Shown here piece by piece: positions 45,917 through 58,822 of a stretch of 64,000 bases of DNA. The notes beneath the pieces were generated by a model, which searched no databases, had not been told where the DNA came from, and worked only from the letters and a program-made list of their open reading frames with translations. A program made the position numbers and the translations under genes. Source of the DNA: Conus ventricosus (taxonomy: Eukaryota > Mollusca > Gastropoda > Neogastropoda > Conidae); the NCBI GenBank assembly GCA_018398815.1, contig CM031600.1, forward strand, positions 59,012,950 through 59,076,949, read 5' to 3'. The stretch's first letter is position 1. Every line of letters starts with the position of its first letter.

Positions 45917-46680
45917 ACATACACACACGCACACACTTTACATATGCATAATTATTCACGCGTGCTGATACATAAGTACTCGTAAACATGCACATGAGCA
46001 CGTATTCTACGATGCATAAACACGTAAATAGGCATAATATTTTGCCAGGCAACGAAGAGTTCGTATGAACGATGACAGTGTTCGAAAAAGAAAGAGAGAA
46101 AGGAAGAAGGAAAAAGAGAGAAAAGGAAGAAGGAAAGAAAGAAAAAGAGAGAAAAGGAAGAAGGAAAGAAAGAAAAAGAGAGAATAAAAAGATCAGACCC
46201 ATTGTGCTGTAATGGCAGGCTCCAGTTACTTGGTTCGCCAAGAAGAATTCCACAGTCCAAGGCAGACAGCAAGGGATATCGATATCCATACCTGGCACAC
46301 ACATACACACACCCACACCTGGCTGGTGGCCTACCACAGAACATAGCACGGATCAATGATCATGACAGAGCCGACTGACGAATCTGTCCTGTCTATCACT
46401 CGCTGATCAATACCCTATCACATAATGGTTTGTATGTCTCACAACTCGGGCTGGGATCTACTACATTGAACTAGCATTCAGCGGTGGGGGGAGGGGGGGG
46501 GGGGGCAGATTGGAGACCTCGTTGACAGAATTGATGTGCATTTTGATCGGTTTCTGAATTTATTGCTATCCCGTCGTTGTTGAAAAGCCTGGCTAGATTG
46601 TTACGCAGTTTTGCGTAATACGTTCTTTTGACAGGACGCAGACCTACGTTTATTTCATTGGCAGGCGAATTGTTAAATGG
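45855..46680. repeat. Segmental duplication block L1, inverted copy
   Basis: Reverse-complement partner of 43155-43920, with a GAAAGAAAGAAAAAG-rich expansion (46085-46190) at the place of the T-rich stretch in the other copy, and a poly-G run near 46490. Confidence 0.8.
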
Positions 46681-46794
46681 GCAATAGGCGTTGTCAAATC
46701 ACGCTTCGTCATCGGTCGGACTGTCAATGGAATCCTCGTAGAACTTGTAGATGATTGGCAGGGATCGTGAGGTGGGGTGGGAGGGGGTGGGGGG

Positions 46795-47456
46795 TGGGCG
46801 CTGTTTGATTATGCTGGTCTATTGACGCCATGTTCAGTCAAACGCTACGGTCAAGTCTCAATTTCAACTGGCTGCCCGCTCTCCAAGCCATAGCCGCGTG
46901 GTCTTTTTAGGCAGCGGACGTAGCCATGACAAACATAAGGCTAACTCTTCACCCTGAGACGCAATTAATCCTATCAATGTCGGATTCATGGTTTTCTGAC
47001 CGAAACGGAATGTTGATCTTAATAAACGCCGGTGGAACTCAGTTTTGGGTGCGGCCCCAGTGAGTGAAAGTCTGAAATGAGCTACTTATACCGCAAGCGA
47101 CTGTTGAGGCCAGAACCACCAGTACTGCTGTTAAGAAGAAAAGGTTATTGTTGTGGTCAGACAGTACTTTTTATTTCGCTGTTTGTTTGTTTGTTTGTTT
47201 TTTGAGATGAAAAGAGGGTCTGTGTGGTTGGCTGGGCTGTAATAGAACTAAACCTGAAGCTTAAAAAAGAAACAAAAAAAAACAACGAAACCGTCCGTAC
47301 CAGTATTGTTGTTTTTTTCTGTCATAAAAAGTTCCACGTTCAGCATCCATTTCATCAACGTTATATTCTGAACAGGAAATCCCCAGATATTTACATGTGC
47401 GTTTTGTGGTTGTTGAGGCGAGTCGCAACACATCAGATGATGCACGCACGCACACA

Positions 47457-47516
<60 letters not shown>

Positions 47517-47544
47517 GCACACACGTACTCACGCAAGCATCCAT

Positions 47545-47607
<63 letters not shown>

Positions 47608-48128
47608 ATTTTGAAAGACATATTCTCCAATGGATAAAAATGTCATTTTGCCGCATTTCATCCAGTATCTGTGCTGTCCGCAAGCAGCAATGGAGCACGT
47701 GAACAAAAAACAGTTCTGTGTCTTATGACTTCAGTTCTGGGCACGAGACGACCTCGCCTGCTCATCAAGAGCAGAATGGTGAGGTGTATATGATAGCAGT
47801 CATAGCGCGGAAGACGAACACAAAGAAGATCGGTTTCCTTTCAGCTCCAAAGACATGCTCGTATTGTCGATCGGTTAAAACGAGATGACAGGAATACAAT
47901 TCCTCTTAACGCCAAACAGCCCGTCCATAACAATACTGTCTTTGAGCTACCTGGGAGTCAGTGCGCGCGCGTGTGTGTGCATGAGAGAGAGGGAGAGAGC
48001 GTGTGTGTGTGTGCGAGCGCACGTATATGTGTGTGTACTTGCGTGCGTGCGTGTGTGTGTGTGTGACAGGGAAAGGCTGTGCCACGCTTTCTAATTGGAA
48101 ACGCGAGCCTTCACACTGTTCTCACTCA

Positions 48129-48204
<76 letters not shown>

Positions 48205-48365
48205 CAGCTATTCTGTGTGCACGCAAGCTTTCATTCGATCCTCAATCTCTCCCCCAGTTGAAAAAGCCTGAACACAAACAGTAGGTGACCATTGTAAATC
48301 TTTCTATACGGAGGTTCTCACTGCTTCATAGATAGTTGAATGCAAAGGAAGATTGATCGGAGGAG

Positions 48366-48437
<72 letters not shown>

Positions 48438-48438
48438 G

Positions 48439-48500
<62 letters not shown>
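46795..48500 (+). repeat. Segmental duplication block L2, copy 2
   Basis: Direct, diverged partner of 44080-45510. It is longer because of extra CA blocks (47446-47604, 48124-48201), a GT block (48001-48065) and an expanded CT block (48371-48498). Confidence 0.75.
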
Positions 48501-48501
<1 letters not shown>

Positions 48502-50080
48502 ACGAGGGATTGGTGTTATTTTTTTATTTGCTGTCTTTCAACGTGTGTGTTACGTAGCACAGAGTTATGATAAATATTTTTGTTCATCCATATCAAAACG
48601 AAATTAAAACTGGTCTTAATCGATCAGGATCTGCGGACAAATTCACCATAAGCAGTGCTATCATTTTTTCCGCTAGTGGTTAAAAGATCAACTTCGATCA
48701 GTCATGACTACTGAGAAAGATGTCATAGTCCTCCTGCAGGCAGCAACTCACAGGCACGCGCACGCGTGCATTCCGACTCAAACGTTAGGGGCAGATCACT
48801 GCGTCCAGCAGGTAAGCTCCTCTCTCTCTGTCTCTGTCTCTGTCCTTCTCTCTGTCTGTCTCTCTGTTATAAACGCGCGCGCGCACGACACACACACACA
48901 CACACACACACACAGGCCATTTGGTCATTGCAGAAAGGATAGCTCATATCGGCTTTGGACACTGTCTGCAGTCTCGTCTGACCAAAGTAACGGCAACTCG
49001 GCGTAACAGATCGTAACGGAAGAGTACAGACGCTCCATCGGGAACATGGACAGCAAACAAACAAACAAACAAACACTGCGCAACAACAAACGATAAATGA
49101 ATAAAGGCGTCGAGTCAAAGAGAGCTACCAAAACAAGAGGGAAATTGCTTGAACATAATTTCTAGATGATGGGGATACAATTTATACTGAAAGGCACCCT
49201 GGGGGATTGGGGGGAAAGAAATGGCGGAGAGAGAAGGAGGGTGGCTTTAAACGCCCGCCATGTCGGTTTTCGTTTTATTTCTCCAAAACAAGTCAGGAAA
49301 TCATTGTCCGCACACAGAGAGATAACTCAGAAGTCAGGTGGTTTATTCATGGAAAGGCCATTGCCCTTATGAAGGGGGTTATGGTAAGGTCAGATAAGGT
49401 TGCTTATAGCCCAGCCGACCGGAGGGGTGGGTGGGGGGGGGGGGGGGGGGGGTTATGGATAACACAGAAAAAGTATATAAAATTTTACAGAACACAAGAA
49501 AGACTGGATGGACTTCTTTCTCGCAAAGTCAAAGCTGATCGAAACTGAAATGCTTTGAGCGAGTAAATCGAGAAATTTCTTACTATGCCTTCATTCTGAC
49601 ACGCTATAAGCAGACTCAACCGAAACTGACAGTGATCCCTGGAAAGCTTTTCCAAGTATATATTGGATTCTTAGACCAGATCATTCACAGTAGGTTAAAA
49701 CAAAATGTAGTTCGTCTTCTTTCCCATTTTTGCGTAGTGTGACAAGTCAAATCCATCCCAGTAGAAAGAGCGAGCGTGAGAGAGAGAGAGAGAGGGGGCA
49801 GGAAATTATTGCACCGACGTCTCACTCCACTAAGAATGATTCCTAAAGTTTGGAAGCGGCTTTTTCACCTCGTCAATAGCTGATATCCATTGTAGGTTAG
49901 GAACAGTCAGTCGGGCGTGGAGCCGGACGAGGACATTCTTTCAGAACTGGCTACGAAACCGTTAAACCGTGAACGGACAGTGCCTTTCAATGACAGAATG
50001 GTCGCGAGGGAGGCGCCGCAGATTATCCGGTGAAGCTTACTTTAAGTCCCATTCTATTTGGAACAAACGTTTCAATTCTT

Positions 50081-50114
<34 letters not shown>

Positions 50115-50148
50115 CCCCCCCCCCTTTTTAATGCGTCTTTACTTTGTC

Positions 50149-50207
<59 letters not shown>

Positions 50208-50660
50208 CCCTGTCTGTCCCTGTCTTTTCATGCACATAAATGTGGTTTCCCTCCTCATGAAATAAGTGTGTGTGTGTGTGTGTGCTTGCTTGTGTGTATA
50301 CGTGTGTGTATGTGTGTGTGTGTTTTGTGTGTGTGCGCGAGCGCAAATTAGAATTCAGCAAAAGTTATTGAAGACAAGAGACGTGGACTTAATGTGCCAA
50401 GCAAGACTATTATGAAAAGCTTGCGGAGTGCGTGGGAATACCACACGGTTGTGCGTCCATTGTTGGAAGAGGCTCTAACCGCCATGGTTGCTCCGCACAA
50501 AGGAACAGCGATAATATAAAGAGCTTCTCGTGTGTATGGTTGTGCTGATTGTTTCATAGGAGGGGAAAGAAAAAAAAAAACGTCCCGCGGCCACGCCATC
50601 TCTCTTGTTTCCTACGTTTTCATGCTGATCGATGAGGATGAGGGTGATGCTATGGAGAGC
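48501..50660. other. Intergenic, nothing recognised except simple repeats
   Basis: A poly-G run (about 49434-49452), GA and CT runs (50083-50112 and 50155-50201), and short CA/GT tracts. No gene or element is recognised. Confidence 0.5.
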
Positions 50661-50665
50661 CATTC

Positions 50666-50975
50666 TGATCGGAGACAGCATGTCAGGACTGTACTGTACG
50701 CTCGCTTTCATGATACGTGTAATAATGTCCCAGCGTCGGCCAGGCCCGAGAGACACACACACCTGCAGCGTTGGCAAACAATTTGAGCACCTCGTTCAGA
50801 GGTGCATCCTGTAAGTGGACGAAACTCGACTGTGTGGTTCCAGTCTTCCAAGTTTAGCCCAGACCACACTCATCTCTGGCTAGGAGCCAGTGATGGGCCG
50901 AAAAAATGGCACTGATGGGAATCGAACCCACGACCTCTCAGCGTCCGCGACGATAACCACTGCGCTGTCTCTTCC
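50666..50975 (-). repeat. tRNA-derived SINE, copy 2
   Basis: Minus strand: A-box-like CAGCGCAGTGG near 50957-50967, a perfect B-box GGTTCGATTCC (50918-50929), then the same body as 42768-43084. Shared body landmarks include ACCACACAGTC, GGATGCA, CTGCAG and CTCGGGCCTGGCCGACGCTG. The head is better preserved than in copy 1. Confidence 0.88.
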
Positions 50976-51003
50976 CCCTACCTTCCCTCTCACCCCCCCC
51001 CCT

Positions 51004-51036
51004 CCACACACACACACACACACACACGCACGCACG

Positions 51037-51104
<68 letters not shown>
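51004..51104. repeat. CA microsatellite with central CGCG tract
   Basis: About 100 bases of alternating purine-pyrimidine (CA)n interrupted by CGCACGCGCGCGCG. Confidence 0.95.
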
Positions 51105-51105
<1 letters not shown>

Positions 51106-51232
51106 CCCCTCACTTTCTTTTTTAAAAATCTACTACATTAATTCAGCAAGTCTCTCTTTCTCTCTCTCTCTCTCTCTCTGTTTTTTTTTTCTCTCGCGTG
51201 CACACAAACGAATAGTAGTTTATCCGGTTACT

Positions 51233-51491
51233 TCCCATTTGGTCTACTCCCATTTCGCCTACTCAGAAATGTGTGAGCACGACTTGGCCAAACGGCCTTC
51301 GTTCATTCGTCCTTCGTCCTCTCTCGGGCTTCGCCCTACTCTAATCCAAAGACCATCGATTCTGCTTTGGAGTAGACTGGGACACTGGTTACGCCAGGGG
51401 GGAGCCTTGCAGTATGGTCAGTATGGAAATAGACGAAATGGGAGTAGTAGACGAAATGGGAGTAGACGAAATGGGAGTAGACCAAATGGGA
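51233..51491. mobile_element. Short element whose inverted ends are built of a 15-17-bp tandem word
   Basis: The left end reads TCCCATTTGGTCTACTCC then CATTTCGCCTACT. The right end is its complement, with the GTAGACGAAATGGGA word repeated three times before GTAGACCAAATGGGA. The 180 bases between do not code. Inverted ends containing short tandem words suggest a non-autonomous DNA element, superfamily unknown. Confidence 0.6.
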
Positions 51492-51604
51492 TGTCACCGT
51501 TTATCCATATACAAAATATTCCGTTCATTCGTTTTTCATTTATTTATTCACATTATAGATAGATGGATGAGTCGGTGGCTGGAATGGATGGACAAATCGA
51601 TGGA

Positions 51605-51740
51605 CAGGTGGATGGATAGTGGGTAGAAACCCGCCACAGGCAGAAAAAAAAGTCACGAATATAACGCTCTGATGGGGATCGAACTCACGACCTCCCAGCC
51701 GGAAATCCGACACGTGAACCACTGAGCCGACGGCGGCTCG
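51605..51740 (-). repeat. tRNA-derived SINE head, truncated
   Basis: Minus strand: A-box-like CGGCTCAGTGG (51716-51730), B-box-like GAGTTCGATCCCC (51674-51686), then TCAGAGCGTTATATTCGTGA and a T-run. The anticodon-arm region (GTCGGATTTCCGGC) resembles a tRNA fold. The body of the other two SINEs is not present, so this is either another family or a truncated copy. Confidence 0.7.
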
Positions 51741-52581
51741 TAGATCGATTAAAGAAAAAAAAATTCCTTCACAGGGGAAGGAGGAAGATAAAGACAGAAA
51801 AAAAGTAGGAGAGATTATGCTCCTCTTCGACTCGAAACTTATTCAAAGACATTTGTAGAGAAGCGCTGTCTGTCTATATGCTGCCTGCAAAACAAAACAA
51901 AAAACAAACAAACAAACAAACAAAACAAAAAGAAAATGAAAGAGAGAGAGAGGGAGAGAGAGAAATGAAAAGAAATGGAGGGGAAGGGTGGAGGAGGAGA
52001 TGACGGGGGTTGGTACTGGAGGGGAAGGCTGAGGGGGATAGAGAGAAGGGGGGGGGGGGACAGAGAGAGAGAGAAAGGGGGGACAGAGAGAGAGAGAGAG
52101 CATACACATAAAGATCACATGATAGTAATCATACATATTCTTTCCAGTTCCCCGCCGCTCCTGTCACTTCCACGGAGCAATGGCAAACAAAGCAAGTATT
52201 TCAAGTCTGCAAGTGGATTTGCACGCTGTTCATAAATCGCCCACTCCCACCATGGGCCGTGATCGTTTAGCCTGTTGCAGCGATTTTTCTTTTCAAGGTG
52301 GATTCTAAAGCCCGTTTTAACCGTCAAAACATTTTTTTTCCAATGGTAGTCAGCGGAACATGATGAAACGTATGTTAACAGTCATACAAATTTAGGACAT
52401 TATGTGGTAAAGAAATACAACATGAGGGAAGGAGAATGGAGGTGGGGGCGTAAAGGGGTGAAAACTGAGAGAGAGACAGAGACAGACTGACAGACGGAGA
52501 CAGAGACAGAGATTCGAATCGCAGGTAATAAACACCACTTGTGAGTATGTGTGTGTGTGTGCGCTCGCGCGCGTGTGTGTG

Positions 52582-52650
<69 letters not shown>

Positions 52651-52686
52651 GAGTGCGTGATTAAGGAATGTATGTGTGTGTGTGTG

Positions 52687-52744
<58 letters not shown>

Positions 52745-53365
52745 CGGGGATTGGTAGGGGGAGAGAGAGACAGAGAGATTCAAATCGAAGGTAATAAACA
52801 CCACTCGTGTGCGTGCGTGCGTGTGTGTGTGCGTATGTGTGTGTGCGCCTGGTTTGGCAACCACAATAAGACAATATTCGATATTCTGTCGCACATTGCC
52901 AATGTTCACTTCAATTGCGCTTGCAGTTTGTGCCGGACATTTTGTCTGCATCGCCATTTCTGTTTGAAAATCCCCAGTCGTCGTGAAGACATTGTAAGCA
53001 TTTGTCAGTCAGAAATATTCCTGTATTTAATTGTATCACCATTCACATCGTGAGTTTGTAGAAGCATGATGTTTTCTTCTTCTTATGAGATTTCGATGCA
53101 GAGATTATAAATTGATACTTCTCTGATAATTTGGCAGTCTCATTGATATTCTGTAGGTTTATTGTACCCAAATTGAAGTTTCCCGCTTGTCATAGTGGGA
53201 GTACCAAATTCAACCTTGAGACCATGTTTATATTTTAGGGTGTGCTTGATCAGTGCCGCTTCCGATCTTGACGTCGTTTTGCTGACCGTCTTGCACAAAA
53301 ACTGATTCGCTGTTGATGTGACCAGTATGCTAGAGAGTCACCATGGCAGATTTGGAGACTAGACC

Positions 53366-53409
<44 letters not shown>

Positions 53410-54838
53410 ATAAGAAACAACACAGACAGGGCACACGGACAGAACGCACTAATAGATACTTTAAAAAAAAAGAAGCCAAGGGTGACTGTGTTTTTTGTCC
53501 GCTCCTCGCCGCATCCCTGTACTCAAACTCCATTACTTCACATTCACTTTGAATTCAATTTCGATATGCAACAGAGCAAACAAAAGAAAACGAATATGCA
53601 AATACTTATGAATTTTAGAAATATGGAATTTGTTCTCTTCGTCCCCCTCCCCTAAAAATAAAAGAAAAAAAGAAAAGAAAAATCCGCTGCTTTCCCCTCA
53701 TTTTACCACCAATCCTCTTGTATGGCTCCCTTGCCCTCATTCCGTTGGGATGGGGGGGGGGGGGGGGGGGGGGGGGGGGGAGAGACTGTTAGTCAAACCC
53801 ATCTTGTCAAAGTTCACAGATGCATGTCCAGGGTGTTGAATAGCAGAAAAGATGGAAAGTCAGAATCAGTTCCAGACAATTTCAATGTTTGTGACGGTAT
53901 GTTTGGGAGGATTTCCTTTCGTAGTCGTTCCCATACGAACGCTTTTTACCTCAAAAGATCAAGGAAAGTGTTGTTGCTGAAAATCTCAAAAACGCTCTAA
54001 GTTGACATGGGAACGCCCAGTAACTTTAAGAGTTCAACGTGCAGTCCTTTTCATTAGAAGGGAAAAATGAAATCTTTTTATCATTGAAACCAAGGCAAAG
54101 TACGAATGAACACACATGGTGCAAAGTTACGATTCAAAACATAGTGAATTCTTCATGATATGGCTTCTGCAGACGTCACAAAGAATACACAAATACATAC
54201 AAACATACGCGCGCACCCCCCCCCCCCCCCCCCACACACACACACATACCTATTGTGTCTAATTCTCTCCCTCGCTATGACAGGACAGATAGTCTCCATA
54301 TTTTGTTCCCGAGACAAACGAAGTAATAAAATTAAAATAAAACAGATAATAACTTCTCAAAATCGCTGTGGTCGGTTGATGTGAAACGTCCGAACGTCAA
54401 TTTGAATGATGGGGTTCATAACAGCTTCCTACATTTTGAGGAAGGCAGGTGGGGGGGGGGGGGGGGGGGGAGGGGGCGCTGTAGGGGTGTGTATGGGATA
54501 GGCAAGGTAAAGAGAAAGAAGAAGAAGAAGAAAAAGAATGAAAAGAAAAGAAAAGGGGGTAAAGGAAAGGAATTTCGGTTGACAGTCTTGAAAGCGTGTC
54601 TGAAATGTCAGGAGCGAGTCGGGCAGCAATTAAATAGAAATTTGCTTGTGCGTGTGTGGTCGTTGGTCTTTTAGGCACGCCTGCTTACAGGAATGTTAAA
54701 ACTATATTTCTGTGATTACTGAAAGGCTTTCTCCAGGCATTTTCTTGGCCAGAGACCGTGCTATGCTACAAACACAGTCGTTTTTTTTTATTACATTTTT
54801 TTTTAATGACTTATTACCAACATTTTTCTCCCGTATGA

Positions 54839-54941
<103 letters not shown>

Positions 54942-55073
54942 AATTCTGGGTGGGGGCTGATGAGGTAACTCTGATGAGTTCCTGTCTCTACATCTGTGCG
55001 TGCTCTCTGCGGCCGCATGGCGACAAAGAATCACAGAGGAGAACCTGTATCTCTTCACCATAGGCTCGGCAAA

Positions 55074-55425
<352 letters not shown>

Positions 55426-56064
55426 TGATTGTGGTGATGAGTCACGATCAGGTCAGAACATGCATCACACAATTTTTCTTTTGTCAAAACAGACGATCCA
55501 TGAAGGTTTAATGTTTTCGTTCCAAAGCCTTCTTTATTTTTAGTTCCCATTTTCTAACTCCTTCCACCCTTCTCCAGACCTTTTTCTTATAAATTTTTGC
55601 TTGTATTTATGATCAGTGTTGTCGATGGCCTATGCTCACCCTTGAGTGAGTGAGTAAGTAAGTTATGATCAGGTGACAGGATAAAGGAGAGTGGGGAGAA
55701 TGGAAGGGGGTAAAGGGTGTGGTCGATGGTGTGGCGATGATGATGAATCAAGGGTGGATAGCAGCCTGCTGTAATATCTTCTTTTCAACACTGACTGGGT
55801 CTGCCCATTTCATCAGTGGGATCCTGTTCGCACAGCACCAGGTGTGATTGCTCGAACGGAAGACCAAGGGACATAACTGGCGTTGTCATAGAACAGTGAA
55901 CGGTGGAAGGGAAAGACTGGAGCACATCATGTATGGGAGCACAGTAGCGTCAAAGCCAACTGTAATTATTTCCCGAGGAAAAAAAAAATTCTATTCTTCT
56001 CGAAGACGGCGACGCTGCGGAAAATAGCATCATTGCCGCTATCCTTGTGGATCACAACTCGTTT

Positions 56065-56365
56065 TCTCCCTATGTTTCCGAGGAAAACAGTTGTCATCCT
56101 TTATAGAAACAATTATCATGAAGAGAACAGCTATTCTTGATGTGGATTAAAAGAAAAATTTCCACAATTCCCTTTACCGGCTTCCAGTGCAGTAATATCA
56201 ATGACACCTGCATGTGAAGGATAATGGAGAAAACAGCGGTGATAAGTAATTTCCCCGTTATCGCTGTTTTCCCCGCATGATGATGATAATGACTGTTTAC
56301 CTGAAGAAAACAAAAGAAAAAGTCACAACCCCCCAAAGAAAATAGAAAAAAAAAAAGTTGTAATC

Positions 56366-56400
<35 letters not shown>

Positions 56401-56530
56401 CATCTGAGGATAACCAAGAAAAACGGTCGTCGTTCTTAGGGAAAACAGAGGACAAGGAAAACAGCTCAAATGCTAAGGGATCACAGCAACGATAACTGAT
56501 TTCCATATTATTGCAGTTTTCCTCAGGAAA
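56065..56530. repeat. GAGGAAAAC-type short-motif cluster, first
   Basis: Repeated words such as CCGAGGAAAACAG, GAGAAAACAGCG, CGCTGTTTTCCCC, AAACAGCTCAAA and GCAGTTTTCCTC in both orientations, with AT.ATC words between, at irregular 25-60-base intervals. The same words recur at 61785-62320. A poly-G run (about 56371-56394) interrupts it. Confidence 0.55.
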
Positions 56531-56999
56531 GGAGTGAATGCAGTACTATAGACTTTTAACGTCAGTGTGTTTACGTAATGGGCAGGCCGTAGCAATGAAG
56601 CGACGTGTGGATGGGTAGTCCGCTTCTGTTGTCCTCTTATTTTTTTGGATGAAGGAAATACGCAAATTACTCATTTGGCTCTGCCCATAATCTGTCTGGC
56701 CGCACGTGATCCACAAGTCATCCTCATCTTTTTTTCCTCTCTCCACTATTAGTTGTCTTTACCCTTCCGAGTGGTCCCGTTACAACTTTCGCATAAGGGA
56801 AGATCGCTGTTTTACGCTAACTCCCATTCTCTCCCTTTCCCTCCATTGCGTCCATCAAATTTGCTTATAGTTCCACAGGTCCCAACGATCAAAATCCAAC
56901 GAGAGGCTTCCCAGTCGGCTTTCCACATTAACCAGACATTCCTCTTCCTTCTTCCCTGGTTTTTATCATACGCTGATTGAGGCCAGGGTTCTAGTCTTT

Positions 57000-57075
57000 C
57001 GACTGTGTGCCAGGATCGAACCCCAGGTCCTTTAGAGCTTATTAATCTAGGAAGCAGATTGTGAGTCTTTCTCTG
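57000..57075 (-). repeat. Possible tRNA-derived SINE head relic
   Basis: Minus strand has GGTTCGATCC (B-box match) near 57010-57022, preceded by GACCTGGG and an anticodon-arm-like stretch. The A-box is degenerate and no body is recognised. Confidence 0.35.
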
Positions 57076-57249
57076 GCGCTTTGACCGTAGTGACAGTGCT
57101 CCGTTTGTCTTGTTCCCCAGATATGATCGATTGCGGTCGTAGTTCCAAAGAAACCGTTGGCGGCCACAAATCTCGGATTTTGTCCCCCTCACCCACAACA
57201 ACGGGCCTGCGTGTGTCGGCAGGTCGCTCTGTAATCAGCGTGGTCCGCT

Positions 57250-57492
57250 CGCGCCGCAGGTTGCGCCAGGGATCAAAACCATACCGAAGTTGCTAGGCTG
57301 TCGCGGAGCGAACACTGATTGGGTAGGATTCGGTATTTGGTTGGATTGGCTCTCGTGCAAAGCAGACGTCACGTCTATTGAATGGGGGGGGTCGTGATAT
57401 GGGAGTTTTGAACAGTGTGTGGAAAAATGTGAAGACTTTCTGTGGTGTGGAAGTGTTGAGTTGTTGATTCGTGTGGGTTTTTTTCCGTCCAG
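57250..57492 (+). promoter_or_regulatory. Candidate promoter and non-coding first exon of a gene leaving the window
   Basis: A locally GC-rich stretch has two ATTGG (reverse CCAAT) words (57320-57350) and a GACGTCAC CRE-like site near 57366. After it, T/G-rich sequence ends in the very good donor CCAG-GTAAGT (exon end at 57492). No ATG-led reading frame of note precedes it, so it would be a 5' UTR exon. Nothing after it in the window looks like a second exon. This is inference from signals only. Confidence 0.3.
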
Positions 57493-58065
57493 GTAAGTTG
57501 GTACAGCACTCTTGTGTTTTTGTTTTGATAATAATGGGTAAGTTAAGGCGAACGGCTGGTGAGCCGGACCGATTAATCAGTGGTGCTGTTAAGAGGCTCC
57601 TGTCAGACTAAATGGTTAGCCTGACATATATCCATTGATAGCCACTGTTCGACAAACTCAGATTTCCCGTTAGCTGATCAGATGTTGTCAGACCTGCTGT
57701 GTGCATGCAGTCATCCCGTTTTTGCACGAAATGAGCACGTCAGACAACCATACTCGCTCGTGAACACAAATTTTGAAGCACATTTTAAGGAAAATTAATG
57801 GTGAGGGTTAAAACCGGCCAGGTCATATTGCCTTCAGAATATTGAAATACTCGTCAACATTTTAGATTTTATATAATTGTGAACCACCACAGCTGACACA
57901 ACAATTAGAGAACAATCTGATTTGGACTATGATTTCTATTTAGTTTTTAGTTTTATTTTTAATCTATAACGGTAGTTTAATACACAGTCCCGTGAGCATG
58001 CAACACGCGCAGATCGGCATGGACGTTCACACATCCATGTCTGACACACACGCGCGCGCGCGCGC

Positions 58066-58131
<66 letters not shown>

Positions 58132-58748
58132 ACGCGTGCGTGCGCGCTCCTCATATCATAGTAGGCCTACATTTATATGCTCAGATTAAAACCCAAACAA
58201 ATAAGTCGATAAACACGTAATTCATTCGGTTTTTTATGTCTACAAGCTTTAATTCTTTTTCTTTCTTTTCTTATTCGGTTTTCTTTCCATTCTTAATATC
58301 TATTTTGCCATCACATCATTATTCTTTCGATGATCCAACAATTATAATGCTAGAAGAAAGGGGGGAAAAAGGCAAATTAAAATGAAGACGTCTGAAACGC
58401 ATGAAATATAGAAAGACGGGAAAGTTATTAATTAAAAACAAACAAACAAGCAAACAAAGCCTTTGGCTGCCAGCTGAACTGAAGCCTCGATCGCACTCGG
58501 GTTTGCCTTATCCGCTGAGCGCCGGAGGTCGACAGACCGAAAGACTGCAGAGGCAAAGCAGGGATTAACTCAGTGCCGCTGTTAATCTCTTCTTGTGCTG
58601 TAAGGATACCACTCTCTGGCTTCGGTGCGGCCTTCTGGCCACTTGTGGGGTTTCTGCCAATGTCACCCAGTCTCTCCATGTGTGTCTCTGACTGTCTCTC
58701 TGTTTCTGTGTCTACTGGTCTGTCTGCATGCCTGTCAGTCAGTCAGTC
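57493..58748. other. Unassigned sequence
   Basis: Apart from the CG/GT block (58049-58133) and a CT-rich lead-in, nothing is recognised. Confidence 0.4.
58049..58133. repeat. (CG)n joined to (GT)n
   Basis: About 32 bases of pure CG repeats directly followed by about 50 bases of GT repeats. This is the strongest Z-DNA-type tract of the window. Confidence 0.97.
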
Positions 58749-58749
58749 T

Positions 58750-58817
<68 letters not shown>

Positions 58818-58822
58818 CTGTG

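Noticed and set aside
50900..50975. A tRNA gene
   Set aside because: A and B boxes are present, but there is no acceptor stem closure, and a SINE body shared with another copy follows.
54957..54985. Two CTGATGAG words as a hammerhead core
   Set aside because: No GAAA block with a stem II follows at a suitable distance.
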